Part shown: positions 8,816-18,130 of the stretch, piece after piece
Position numbering within the stretch: position 1 is the stretch's first letter
How the letters are laid out: each line of letters opens with the position of its first letter
NCBI RefSeq assembly: GCF_900101395.1
Contig: NZ_FMZO01000007.1
Coordinates: 184,764-248,763 of the forward strand
Reading direction: 5' to 3'
DNA length: 64,000 nucleotides
Origin: Niabella drilacis
Lineage (GTDB): Bacteria; Bacteroidota; Bacteroidia; Chitinophagales; Chitinophagaceae
Made by a program: the position numbers and the translations under genes
The notes under the pieces: model-generated
The model's input: only the letters and a program-made list of their open reading frames with translations
Told to the model about the DNA's origin: nothing
Databases searched by the model: none

Positions 8816-9094
8816 TCAGCCCGCGGCCTCCCCATTGCCCCGCTCCACGAGCGGCAGCGCTCCATGTTGTTGAAGCAGCTGACGTATCACCAGTCCCCGT
8901 ATATAAAATATTTGTTTGCCTACTCTGACATAGGGGATATTCATTTCTATGCGTAGCCGGTAAAGAGTGCTTTTGGAAATATGCAGCATACGCATCATTG
9001 CCTTATTGTTTACAAGCTCAAATGCATCAGACGCTTCATATTTTTTTTGGAGAAGCTCTAATTGGTGTACAGACAGATTTACTTTGGTTGCCAT
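8816..9094 (-). CDS. Small helix-turn-helix DNA-binding protein
   Basis: 92 residues. An N-terminal helical part (LSVHQLELLQKKYEAS) is followed by MLHISKSTLYRLRIEMNIPYVRVGKQIFY, a MerR/excisionase-type helix-turn-helix. Such proteins are common near mobile or accessory genes in Bacteroidota. The target is unknown. It stands alone between decayed genes and the DUF6266 gene. Confidence 0.7.
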   Translation of the reverse strand: MATKVNLSVHQLELLQKKYEASDAFELVNNKAMMRMLHISKSTLYRLRIEMNIPYVRVGKQIFYIRGLVIRQLLQQHGALPLVERGNGEAAG

Positions 9095-9465
9095 GTCGGA
9101 TGTTTGAAAGGGTTATAAAAGGGCTTTTTCCGGAAAAGCCGGTTTGCTTATTTCAGTTCCGGAATGGTAGTTACAGGGTGGTGTGGTGCTGTTGCTTCAA
9201 TAACCTGTTTCACCGGTTGCAATGTTGTTGGTGAAAAGCATGTTGATCAAATAACCAGCAGGCACACCGCGTTCCCGTTCTGTGAATAAATGATCAGGTA
9301 TTTATCGATCAGCAAACGGAAACGCTTCTATGAATGTACATACTTTTAATTATAATAAAATGTTATATATTTAATTTGTAAAGTGATAATTTTTGATCCG
9401 GGCATGGGTATGCTGTAAAATGCCGGGAGGCAAATACCCCCCGGCGTGAGGACTTTTTTTAAAAG
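9095..9465. other. Intergenic stretch with a likely terminator for the DUF6266 gene
   Basis: GCCGGGAGG (9422-9430) and CCCCCCGGC (9437-9445) form a GC-rich hairpin with one mismatch, placed just beyond the stop of the minus-strand DUF6266 gene. An AT-rich block lies at about 9348-9393. No gene is visible. Confidence 0.5.
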
Positions 9466-10101
9466 TCAGGTAAGTGTTACGGAGCCCATGTATTTCGAAT
9501 TACAGGCTGCAGTGGATCCCTCATCGGCAAAGGTGGCCCACACATGCACTTCCTCGCCGGCGTAAAAGGACAGCATGTTTACCGTGGCGGTGCCGGCCTG
9601 GCGCGCTGCTACCCCGCTAAAAAACTGTCCGTCCCTGCGCGATGGCATGTAGACAAAAACGGAGCACAGGTCGTTTTCATTACTGCTGTCCGGCGGTGCA
9701 TTATTTATCCAGGTAACCGTAACCGCCTGTGCCGCCCCCGCATTAAGACTTTCGGGAATCATTTCCAGCAGGTTACCCTTCGAAATAAGCAACTGGCTGT
9801 AGTTCATGATCACATCGCCGCCGGCAAGCTGAATGTTTTCCATTACATTGGCCTGTGCCTGGTTATAGGGTGTTGCCAGTCCTTTACGCTTGCCAAAGAA
9901 CAGGCGTGCAAAGGACTTGTACAAACCCAAAAAAGCTACCGCAAAACGAAACAGTTCGCGGTGGGCGGTTTGCGGTTCAGTGGAGCTGCTGCGCGTTACG
10001 GGCCGCGCGCGGCTTACTTCTACCCCATGAACGTTGGCGATAACAACACGCCCGGTGCGGCCGGAGGTGCCGCTTAAAATGGAATTGGTGACTCTTCCCA
10101 T
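9466..10101 (-). CDS. DUF6266-family protein
   Basis: 211 residues from ATG 10101. The N-terminus (MGRVTNSILSGTSGRTGRVV, then ANVHGVEVSRARP) matches the start typical of DUF6266 proteins, as does the body with a C-terminal beta-rich domain (AVTVTWINNAP, FVYMPSRRDGQFFSG, VHVWATFADE). No signal peptide is evident. Function is unknown for the family. The frame stays open to 10377, but that extension is made of the short tandem repeats and is rejected. A second small DNA-binding gene follows downstream on the same strand. Confidence 0.75.
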   Translation of the reverse strand: MGRVTNSILSGTSGRTGRVVIANVHGVEVSRARPVTRSSSTEPQTAHRELFRFAVAFLGLYKSFARLFFGKRKGLATPYNQAQANVMENIQLAGGDVIMNYSQLLISKGNLLEMIPESLNAGAAQAVTVTWINNAPPDSSNENDLCSVFVYMPSRRDGQFFSGVAARQAGTATVNMLSFYAGEEVHVWATFADEGSTAACNSKYMGSVTLT

Positions 10102-10178
10102 AGTTTTAATTTTTAAAAATGAATAAATGAATGTTTGCTTGCATAAAATTGGGGTATTAAAGGGGCGGTTTATTTTTT

Positions 10179-10248
10179 TGATCCCTATTGATCCCTTCTG
10201 ACCACTGATGATCCTTCCTGATCCCTGCTGATCCCTTCTGATCTCGAA
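10179..10248. repeat. 10-bp tandem array (TGATCCCTTC type)
   Basis: Seven consecutive units at 10-base spacing begin at 10179, 10189, 10199, 10209, 10219, 10229 and 10239, with TGATCCCTTC as the commonest form and a few substitutions. It lies in the upstream region of the DUF6266 gene, 13 bases from a second array of different period. Confidence 0.85.
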
Positions 10249-10260
10249 ATGCCTGTTTTC

Positions 10261-10357
10261 TGTATCCTTTCTGTATCCTTTCTGTATCGTTTCTGTATCG
10301 TTTCTGTATCGCTCCTGTATCCTGGCTGTATCGTTCGTGTATCGTTGCTGTATCGGT
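10261..10357. repeat. 11-bp tandem array (TGTATCnTTTC type)
   Basis: Nine TGTATC words occur exactly 11 bases apart (10261, 10272, 10283, 10294, 10305, 10316, 10327, 10338, 10349). The spacer begins mostly CTTTC or GTTTC. The period is close to one DNA helical turn. Together with the 10-bp array it fills the space between the DUF6266 gene and the transposase remnant. Confidence 0.88.
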
Positions 10358-10423
10358 AAGGGAGGTTTGTTAACCAAATGGCGACATAGAGGCGGCGCAC
10401 CCGGGTTATCCTGGCTCCCGTAA

Positions 10424-10891
10424 CACCTGCTATGTTGGAAAGGTGTTGGACGTATTTACCGGCAGACCTTTACCGACACGTATAGTCGGGCCGCCTTTGC
10501 AAAGCTTTATACCAGTAAACATGCCATTGCATCTGCTGATATCCTCCATGACCGCGTAATCCCATTTTTTAGACAGCAGGAACTCCCGCTGCTGCGTGAC
10601 TTACGGATCGGGGCCCAGAGTATTTGCGGACGCTTTCACCGGACGGTCCGGGAGGAATTTTACGTGGTCACATCCCGAAAGAAAATTGATCAGGATCTGG
10701 AGTCGCTTCAGTCAGATCTGGATCAATGGATCGCGTATTACAATGAGCAGCGCCCTCACAGCGGCAGATATTGTTTTGGCAAAACGCTGATGCAGGCTTT
10801 TGCTGATTCCCTCAACTTAGCAAAACAAAAAAGCCCAATGAAATCGGATCGGCAGCTTAAATTTTTAACTCTGATCCTTTTGAAAATTTAA
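10424..10891 (+). pseudogene. Inactivated IS481-type transposase
   Basis: One open frame from 10424 (just after a stop) to 10891 reads as the C-terminal half of a DDE transposase: GRIYRQTFTDTYSRAAFAKL, ADILHDRVIPFFRQQELPLL, then a jump to ICGRFHRTVREEFY and LDQWIAYYNEQRPHSGRYCFGKT. The part with the second catalytic Asp (normally LTDRGTE) is missing through an in-frame deletion, and the catalytic Glu of ICERFH is Gly. The N-terminal half is absent. No terminal repeats were recognised. Confidence 0.75.
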
Positions 10892-11024
10892 AAAATCATT
10901 CCTTACCTGCTGTTAGTGTATTGTCTCCTGCTTTTTACGGAGTCATCATCAGCACCGATATTTTGAAATCTTCTTTTTTTTTTATATGCTTGCGGTAAAA
11001 TAACTGTATCTGACAAAACGACTA

Positions 11025-11618
11025 TTGGAAAGTAAGTATACTTCATATAGTGAGAAGGACTTGTTCTTCCTGGTTGCCGGTGGTGATGAACAGGCGTTTG
11101 CTGCTTTGTTCCGGCGCTATTACCCCATTCTTTATAAAAAAGCCCTGAGCTATTTAAAAAGTGAATTCTGGGCAGAAGAAATTGTTCAGGAGGTTTTTGT
11201 TATCGTATGGAAGGGTAAAGAACAACTTGTGGATATTCAGAATCCGGCAGGCTGGTTGCACCGGCTCATCTGGAATAAAGCCATCGATCGTATTCGCCGG
11301 AGAGGCGCAGAGGTAAAAGCGCAGTATACCTTGCAGCAGATCACTGAAGTTGCCACTGCTGCGTTGCCTGCAGATCAGCGGGAGGAGTTATTAACTGCCC
11401 TGGAAAAGGCGGTTAATCAGTTGTCTGAACAGCGAAAAAAGGTTTATCTGTTACGTTACAAAGAAGACCTTGGTCTTGAGGAGATCGCCGGAAAATTACA
11501 GCTTAGCCGGAATTCGGTGCGCAATTACCTGGCAGAAGCTACGAGACAGATAAGGGCCTATCTGTTGCAACACGTTGATTTTTATTTGGTTTACTGTGTC
11601 TGCTGTTATTTTTTATAA
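11025..11618 (+). CDS. ECF RNA polymerase sigma factor (FecI-like)
   Basis: 197 residues from a TTG start, the first usable codon in frame with the conserved N-terminus SEKDLFFLVAGGDEQAF. Region 2 (about 24-90: YPILYKKALSYLKSEFWAEEIVQEVFVIVWK) and region 4 (about 125-185: LSEQRKKVYLLRYKEDLGLEEIAGKL, then LSRNSVRNYLAEA) are both present. The C-terminus is hydrophobic (VYCVCCYFL). The FecR gene starts 60 bases downstream, then SusC/SusD. This sigma factor probably activates that locus when substrate binds SusC. Confidence 0.92.
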   Translation: MESKYTSYSEKDLFFLVAGGDEQAFAALFRRYYPILYKKALSYLKSEFWAEEIVQEVFVIVWKGKEQLVDIQNPAGWLHRLIWNKAIDRIRRRGAEVKAQYTLQQITEVATAALPADQREELLTALEKAVNQLSEQRKKVYLLRYKEDLGLEEIAGKLQLSRNSVRNYLAEATRQIRAYLLQHVDFYLVYCVCCYFL

Positions 11619-11678
11619 AAAATTTCTAAACCGGTAGGTACATTCAGACAGGTTCCCCGACAATAAAATGTAAGCAAT

Positions 11679-12869
11679 ATGCAGCAATCATCTGAACATA
11701 TTATTTCGCTTTGGGAGCGCTATTTATCCAGCCGGGCAACACGCAGTGAAGTAGATGCATTATTCGAACTGGTGAAAGATATCGACGAAGAACTGAATTA
11801 CCAGTATGTAAAAGAAGCTGAGCAGCGATTGCAGCAGAATAGTGAAATACCGGTGGTGATTCCGGAATGGATGATCGACTCCATTCTTAAAGAGGCAGCG
11901 CCGGTAAGCCGTGCAGCGGCAAAGATCCGTTATCTGCGGCATTGGTATTGGGCCGCAGCCGCTGTTATTATTTTTCTGGGGATTGGCTTGTTTTACCTGG
12001 ATCAACAATCGCGGGAATCTGCGCCCTCTGTAGCAATCCGGACGCCCGATGCTATTTTAGCTCCTGTTATCAACCGGGCCATGATTACGCTGGCTGATGG
12101 TAGCAAGGTATACCTCGACAGCGCAGGAAACGGTCAGCTGGCGCAACAGGGAAATGTAAAGCTGATAAAGCTGGCTAATGGACAAATTGCTTACCAGGCA
12201 GCAGACGGGCAGATTCTAAAGAAACTGCAATACAATACCTTAACAAATCCTAAAGGAAGCCGGGTAATTGATATGATGCTTTCAGACGGGTCTCATGTAT
12301 GGTTAAATGCTGGTAGCTCGATTACTTATCCGGTGGCCTTTGAGGGAGATGAGCGGAACGTGAAGTTAGAGGGCGAGGGCTATTTTGAGGTGGCAAAAGA
12401 TCCGTCAAAAAAATTTATTGTACAGGCCGGAAACATAAATACCGAAGTGCTGGGAACCCACTTTAACATAAATGCCTATAATGATGAATGGGCTACAAGG
12501 GTAACCCTGCTGGAAGGCAGTGTGAAAGTATCGGGTATCCTGCGTCCGGTATCCAGTGTTTTAAGACCAGGTCAGCAGGCCACCCTTCGTCGGGCCCAGG
12601 GGGATATCGTATTGGGCAGGCCGGACCTCAATCAGGTGATGGCCTGGCGCAATGGCGTGTTCTATCTCAATCATCAAAGTATTGCCACCGTAATGCAGGA
12701 GGTGGGTAACTGGTACGATGTTCAGATCGTGTATCCTTCCGGAGTTCCGGTTGTTGAACTGTATGGGGAAATAGGCCGGGACCTGAGTCTTACACAGGTA
12801 ATACAGGCGTTAAAAGTACTCGGTGTTACCTGTAGATTAGAGGAAAGAAAACTGATTGTAGGTCAGTAA
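11679..12869 (+). CDS. FecR-family anti-sigma factor
   Basis: 396 residues. Cytoplasmic N-terminal part (1-85) that should hold the sigma factor, one membrane helix (about 88-106, WAAAAVIIFLGIGLFYL), then a periplasmic FecR domain (RVIDMMLSDGSHVWLNAGSSI, VKLEGEGYFEVAKDPSKKF, THFNINAY, LLEGSVKV) and a C-terminal DUF4974 domain (about 325-394). It relays the signal from the SusC STN domain to the sigma factor. Position and order are standard for sigma-FecR-SusC loci. Confidence 0.93.
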   Translation: MQQSSEHIISLWERYLSSRATRSEVDALFELVKDIDEELNYQYVKEAEQRLQQNSEIPVVIPEWMIDSILKEAAPVSRAAAKIRYLRHWYWAAAAVIIFLGIGLFYLDQQSRESAPSVAIRTPDAILAPVINRAMITLADGSKVYLDSAGNGQLAQQGNVKLIKLANGQIAYQAADGQILKKLQYNTLTNPKGSRVIDMMLSDGSHVWLNAGSSITYPVAFEGDERNVKLEGEGYFEVAKDPSKKFIVQAGNINTEVLGTHFNINAYNDEWATRVTLLEGSVKVSGILRPVSSVLRPGQQATLRRAQGDIVLGRPDLNQVMAWRNGVFYLNHQSIATVMQEVGNWYDVQIVYPSGVPVVELYGEIGRDLSLTQVIQALKVLGVTCRLEERKLIVGQ

Positions 12870-13051
12870 TTGTAATATAACTATATCATTCACTTAAATC
12901 TGTTACGATGCCATAGAGAAAATAGATCCCAGGGGATTTAAAAAGAACCGGAAGCGCTTGCAACACTCCCGGCAACCTTTTTGAGCTGACCCCAACAGTC
13001 AAATTAGCTGATTCACCATTGTTTCATCAACCCAAAATAGAATGCGAAATT

Positions 13052-16000
13052 ATGCAAATAATTGCGTTTTGTAAAATGCCTGCATTTTACTGTAAGAAGT
13101 CCATTATATTCCTGACCGGACTGCTTACTATGCAGCATCGCCCGAAGGATAAAGGCACCTGTACAGCATATAAAGAGGAGCTTGCGGCTGCCATCTGCAA
13201 CTGCCGGAGTGGGGCGCTAAAAAAATTATTCCTGATTATGAATTTTACGGCTACCTTTTTGCTGGTTTGCTGCCTGCAGGTAAGCGCCGCACTTTATTCC
13301 CAGACCGTTAGTTTTTCAGGGAAGCAGGTGGCATTGAAAGACGTTTTCTCCGCGATCCGGCAGCAAACAGGCTATACGGTTGCAGCAAATGCCCGCCTGC
13401 TAAATACAGCCGGCCCGGTTACGGTCGAAGCAAGAAATGAACCACTGCCTCAGTTTTTGACGCGCTTGCTGAGCGGCCGGTCATTGCAATACGAAATAAT
13501 CAATAAAACGATACTGCTGTCAGAGAAGCCGGGAGCGCCTCCCGTAAGCGTTCGCGAAAAACAAGCTGCCGAACAATTGCCAGCGCTGATGGAAGTAAGG
13601 GGGCGTGTTACTGATTCTTCCGGAGTTCCTTTGGCTGGAGCTTCCGTAAAAATAAAGAGCACAACGGCAGGGGTAACCACTAATAGCAACGGGGAATTTG
13701 TGATCAATGCAAAGGAGACCGATATATTGGTGATCTCCTACATAGGATACCGGGCGATTGAACTTCCGGCAAACAGCAAAGCCCTTGGAATGATCACCCT
13801 GTTGCCGGTAGAGAACCAGCTGGATGATCTTGTTGTAGTGGGTTATGGAACACAACGGCGGAAAGATGTTACGGGAGCCATATCTCAGATAAAGCCCAGG
13901 GATCTGAACATGGTAGCGACCCCCTCTGTGGCGCAAATGCTGCTGGGTACAGCATCGGGCGTTACCGTACAGCAGTTGAGTGCCCAGCCGGGCGGAGGCA
14001 TCAGTATTTATATCCGGGGGCAAGCTTCAACAGGTGCAGGAAACAGCCCTTTGTGGGTAGTGGACGGCTTTCCGTTGAGTGACGGGGACGCGGAACCCGG
14101 TAGCGGCAACCGTTACAGCTATGGCAGCAGAAATCCGCTCAATACGCTCAATCCTTATGATATAGAGTCCATAGAAGTATTAAAAGATGCAGCCGCAACG
14201 GCTATTTATGGCTCGCGGGCCGGAAATGGGGTTATCGTGGTTACTACAAAAAAAGGAAAATCAGGTAAACCTGCCGTTACCTACAATTTCTCCCAATCGG
14301 TACAGGAAATAACCAGGAATTTTGATGTGCTGAATGCTACGGAATACATGCAAACGGCAAACGAGGCCGCTTATGAAAGATGGCTGTTTGACAATGCTAT
14401 TTTCCCTTATGGAAATACAATACCTGAAAATGCCAAGATTCCATATCAGCAACGGTATACCGATGCACAGGTTGCTCATGCCGGGGAGGGTACTGATTGG
14501 CTGAAACTGGTAACACGAAAAGGCGATATTCAGCAGCACAATATTAGTATAACCGGCGGGTCAGAATATACGAAGTATGCTGTTACCGGTAATTATTTTA
14601 ATCAACATGGCGTGGTTAAGAACAGCGATTTTAAACGTTACTCCGTAAGAACCAATATTGAGCAAAAGCTCAGCAACATATTTAACACCGGGCTGAATCT
14701 TACCTTGTCACAGGTTGATAACCGGAACGCTTCATTGGGGGATAATTTATGGGAGAACTCCAGCATATTGACCAACGCGATTCAATTTCCGCCGATCTAC
14801 CCGGTTTATGATGCCGAGGGGAACTATCTTATTAATCCGGTGTATTCCCCTATGGCCAATCCCGTTTCTATGCTCGAAATAGCAGATAATACAATTACCA
14901 AGCGGGTCTTGGGAACCGTTTTTCTTGAAGCAAGAATAGGGGAAGGATTAAAGGCAAATGTGAATTTTGGCTTAGATAATCAATTGGGCAAGCGAAACCA
15001 GTACCTGCCTAAAACGATGATTTACGGTCTTTCAGTAAACGGCGATGCACAGATTTCAACTTCTGAAAAATTCGATAAAAAGTTAACCGCTACGTTGAAT
15101 TATGCAAAAAAACTGAAGAAAGAGCATAGTGTTGACGCATTGGCCGGGTATGAATACACCAATTTTGATGCAACTGGGTTTAATGCCGGGGCAAAGGATT
15201 TTTTTACGGATATACTTTTGTACAATGATCTTGGCGCCGGAAGTGCTATTACGCGTACTGCCGGTTCTTACCGGGCTCCAAGTAATGAACTGGCATCTTA
15301 TTTTACGCGGTTGAATTATTCATTTGCGGATAAATATTATTTGGGAATAACGGGCAGATATGACGGCTCGTCTAAATTTGGCGCCAATAATAAATGGGCA
15401 TTCTTTCCTTCGGCTTCCTTTAAATGGAGAGCCATTGCCGAACCCTTCCTGGAAGCATCTCAGGCCTTATCAGATTTAGCATTGCGCATTAGCTGGGGAC
15501 AGGCAGGGAACCAGAATATTGGCCAAAATGCCTTTAGTTATTATTCATCCGGTTATTCCTATGCTTTCGGAACTCCTGGTAAAATACTACCTGGTGTAAC
15601 GCTTTCCCAATTAGATAATCCTGATTTAAAATGGGAAACCTCCACCACAATTAACCTGGGACTTGATTTTGGGTTGTTTAAAAATCGCCTAACCGGCTCA
15701 GTAGAAGTGTATAAAAAAACGGTAGACGGGTTATTGTCTGCCCGTGCGCTGCCTTCCTGGTATCCGGTAGGCTCGGTAGCAGACAATATAGGGTCTACGC
15801 AGGATAAGGGAATTGAAATTACATTGGACTCAAAAAACTTTACGGGTCCGTTTAAGTGGAATACCCATTTTACGCTCTCGCATTTTAAAGATACCTGGAG
15901 AAACAGAAATGAAAATGTTATCCTTCAGCCATATGAACATAAGAATGATCCTTTAAGACCCGCATGGACGTACTTGTTTGACGGCATTTTGCAAATAGGA

Positions 16001-16582
16001 GAGGAACCTCCCTATGCCCAGCCCCTGTTATTGCCCGGGCAGGAGAAAATCAAAGACGTAAATAATGACGGGAAAATTGATATTAATGATCTTGCTCTTG
16101 CAGGCACTACAGATCCCACGGTAACGCTCGGTTTGGGGAATACGCTTGAGTTTAAAAATTTTGATATAAACCTTTTTTTTACAGGGATGTTTGGACGTAA
16201 TGCCGTAGAGGACGCTAACTGGAGCCGGTGGGGCGTAGGGGTTATTGATATGATCAATCAGGGGTATAACCTGATGAGCGACGTGCAAAAGCGCTGGGTA
16301 CATGATCGTCCCGGCACTATAATGTATTCGGGAACCCCATCCGTGTATCAGACATCGAATAAGAACTTTTGGTTCAACGGGAACTTTGTGCGTTGCCGCA
16401 ATATTACCCTGGGCTACCGTTTGCCGGCTGTTAAAAAAGTATTCAGCAGTTGCCGCCTGTTTGCCGATGTAAATAACGCGTTTATTATTACCAAATACCC
16501 TTATATGGATCCCGAAACCAATACCCGTGCGGGTTATCCTAATCAACGCTCTTACTCCCTGGGAGTGGATATCAGTTTTTAA
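13052..16582 (+). CDS. SusC/RagA-family TonB-linked outer-membrane transporter with STN domain
   Basis: About 1176 residues from ATG 13052; an in-frame codon at 13019 is less likely. The hydrophobic signal helix (LFLIMNFTATFLLVCCLQVSA) lies unusually far in, about 60 residues after MQIIAFCKMPAF. It is followed by an STN domain (GKQVALKDVFSAIRQQTGYT), a carboxypeptidase-like domain (VRGRVTDSSGVPLAGASV), the SusC plug signature DDLVVVGYGTQRRKDVTGAI, ESIEVLKDAAATAIYGSRAG and a long barrel. The STN domain should contact FecR for induction. It forms a lidded importer with the SusD encoded 21 bp downstream. Glycan specificity cannot be read. Confidence 0.95.
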   Translation: MQIIAFCKMPAFYCKKSIIFLTGLLTMQHRPKDKGTCTAYKEELAAAICNCRSGALKKLFLIMNFTATFLLVCCLQVSAALYSQTVSFSGKQVALKDVFSAIRQQTGYTVAANARLLNTAGPVTVEARNEPLPQFLTRLLSGRSLQYEIINKTILLSEKPGAPPVSVREKQAAEQLPALMEVRGRVTDSSGVPLAGASVKIKSTTAGVTTNSNGEFVINAKETDILVISYIGYRAIELPANSKALGMITLLPVENQLDDLVVVGYGTQRRKDVTGAISQIKPRDLNMVATPSVAQMLLGTASGVTVQQLSAQPGGGISIYIRGQASTGAGNSPLWVVDGFPLSDGDAEPGSGNRYSYGSRNPLNTLNPYDIESIEVLKDAAATAIYGSRAGNGVIVVTTKKGKSGKPAVTYNFSQSVQEITRNFDVLNATEYMQTANEAAYERWLFDNAIFPYGNTIPENAKIPYQQRYTDAQVAHAGEGTDWLKLVTRKGDIQQHNISITGGSEYTKYAVTGNYFNQHGVVKNSDFKRYSVRTNIEQKLSNIFNTGLNLTLSQVDNRNASLGDNLWENSSILTNAIQFPPIYPVYDAEGNYLINPVYSPMANPVSMLEIADNTITKRVLGTVFLEARIGEGLKANVNFGLDNQLGKRNQYLPKTMIYGLSVNGDAQISTSEKFDKKLTATLNYAKKLKKEHSVDALAGYEYTNFDATGFNAGAKDFFTDILLYNDLGAGSAITRTAGSYRAPSNELASYFTRLNYSFADKYYLGITGRYDGSSKFGANNKWAFFPSASFKWRAIAEPFLEASQALSDLALRISWGQAGNQNIGQNAFSYYSSGYSYAFGTPGKILPGVTLSQLDNPDLKWETSTTINLGLDFGLFKNRLTGSVEVYKKTVDGLLSARALPSWYPVGSVADNIGSTQDKGIEITLDSKNFTGPFKWNTHFTLSHFKDTWRNRNENVILQPYEHKNDPLRPAWTYLFDGILQIGEEPPYAQPLLLPGQEKIKDVNNDGKIDINDLALAGTTDPTVTLGLGNTLEFKNFDINLFFTGMFGRNAVEDANWSRWGVGVIDMINQGYNLMSDVQKRWVHDRPGTIMYSGTPSVYQTSNKNFWFNGNFVRCRNITLGYRLPAVKKVFSSCRLFADVNNAFIITKYPYMDPETNTRAGYPNQRSYSLGVDISF

Positions 16583-16603
16583 GAATTTAAATTCGAAAAC
16601 AAA

Positions 16604-18112
16604 ATGACACGTTTAGCACTTAATAGTTTTTTTCTCCAAATATTCTGTTTGCTGTTGATTCTTACGATTGGGGCAGGATGCGAAAAAGGGCTTACTCCCC
16701 GTTCCTACACCGATCTTACGCCGGCAAATTTTCCTAAAAATGAAGCCGATTTGAATACGGCAGTTACCGGTGTCTATAATAAATTCAGACAACAGGATAG
16801 ATCCCGCGATTTTACCGCCGCTTATATAATTCAGAAAACTTCAGTTCTGGTAAATAACCTATCCACTACCGATGAGTTTGCTACAGACTGGGCCATTACT
16901 CCGCAAATGATCTTTACGCTTAAACCAACTGATTTGTTTGCCGAACAATTCTGGTCCAGGGCGCAACCCACCATCACATTAGCTACTATTACAATTGAAA
17001 TGGTTAAAGCTGCTGACTATATCAGTGACAAGCGAAAAGCAGCACTGGTAAGCGAATTGAGGTGCATCAGAGCAATCTATGCCTATGACTTGTATGATGA
17101 ATACGGGCCGGTGCCTATAATGACCGATCCCGAAATAGTAAGTGACCTGCAAAAAGCACAAAACTATAAGCCGGCGCGGCCTTCACAGCAGGAGTATTCA
17201 GGCTTTTTGGTAAAAGAATTAACAGAAGCTGCGTTAAACCTGCCCACTGTAACAGATAATGCTGATTTTGGCCGCATGTCAAAAGGAATTGCGCTTACCT
17301 GTTTACTAAAATTGTATATGCACGATAAACAATGGGCAAAAGCGGAAGCAGTAAGTAAAGAAATAATAGACCTGAACTACTACATGCTGCAACCCAATTT
17401 TAAAGATATATGGGCGGTGAACAATGAAAATAATAAAGAGATTATTTGGGCAATTCCTTATACGGGAGCATCGGGTTTTGAAAACACCTTCCATTTTGCC
17501 GTGTTACCCGGAGATTTTAAAAGCCTGAGCGAGGGCCAGACGCCCGTACCCATTCAATCCTGGGGGCAAGGCTATAAGTTGCCATGGCCTGTTTGGGATT
17601 CTTTTGACCCATCAGACAAGCGGCGTGAAGTGTTTCAGCGGTATTATTGGAATGGTAAAGCAATGGTGGATCTTAAAGCAAGCAGTTCCGGTGCGATTCC
17701 TTTAAAATATCCAATAGACCCCAATATGACTGGAGCTGGAAGTGCAACGGACTTTGTAATTTATCGTTATGCTGATGTGTTATTATACCGTGCAGAAGCA
17801 TTGAATGAGTTGAATGGAGCAAATGCAGAATCTTTAGATATTATCAACCGGTTGCGCACCAGGGCCGGACTGGATACATTGGCTGCCGGCAATTTTAATC
17901 AATCGACATTGCGTGCCCAAATTTTAAAAGAACGCCAATGGGAACTCTGCTTTGAAGGTGTAAGAAGACAGGATTTAATTCGAAACGGATCCTTTGTCAG
18001 TAATGCTTTAGCACGGGGCCGGCAGTTTGTGCAACCCTTCCATGTATTATTTCCCATTCCGCAGTATGCGATTAATGAGAACCCAAATATTCACCAAAAC
18101 ACAGGGTATTAA
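16604..18112 (+). CDS. SusD/RagB-family nutrient-uptake lipoprotein
   Basis: 502 residues. A lipoprotein signal ends in IGAGC, followed by the usual SusD opening (LTPANFPKNEADLNTAVTGVYNKF), TPR-like helices (ELRCIRAIYAYDLYDEYGPVP), YRYADVLLYRAEALNEL and the C-terminal RQDLIRNGSF. It is the surface lid of the SusC channel and binds the oligosaccharide. Gap to SusC is 21 bp and to the glycosidase gene 18 bp, so one operon. Confidence 0.95.
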   Translation: MTRLALNSFFLQIFCLLLILTIGAGCEKGLTPRSYTDLTPANFPKNEADLNTAVTGVYNKFRQQDRSRDFTAAYIIQKTSVLVNNLSTTDEFATDWAITPQMIFTLKPTDLFAEQFWSRAQPTITLATITIEMVKAADYISDKRKAALVSELRCIRAIYAYDLYDEYGPVPIMTDPEIVSDLQKAQNYKPARPSQQEYSGFLVKELTEAALNLPTVTDNADFGRMSKGIALTCLLKLYMHDKQWAKAEAVSKEIIDLNYYMLQPNFKDIWAVNNENNKEIIWAIPYTGASGFENTFHFAVLPGDFKSLSEGQTPVPIQSWGQGYKLPWPVWDSFDPSDKRREVFQRYYWNGKAMVDLKASSSGAIPLKYPIDPNMTGAGSATDFVIYRYADVLLYRAEALNELNGANAESLDIINRLRTRAGLDTLAAGNFNQSTLRAQILKERQWELCFEGVRRQDLIRNGSFVSNALARGRQFVQPFHVLFPIPQYAINENPNIHQNTGY

Positions 18113-18130
18113 CAATTAAAAAATATACGA

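Noticed and set aside
8744..8956. Forward frame behind the symporter stump
   Set aside because: It overlaps the well-supported HTH gene on the other strand and shows no recognisable motif.
10179..10357. CRISPR array
   Set aside because: Units are 10-11 bp without spacers and no cas genes are present.
10102..10377. Upstream extension of the DUF6266 gene (RYRNDTETIQ-like residues)
   Set aside because: The residues are translations of the 11-bp and 10-bp arrays; the family start at 10101 fits known DUF6266 proteins.
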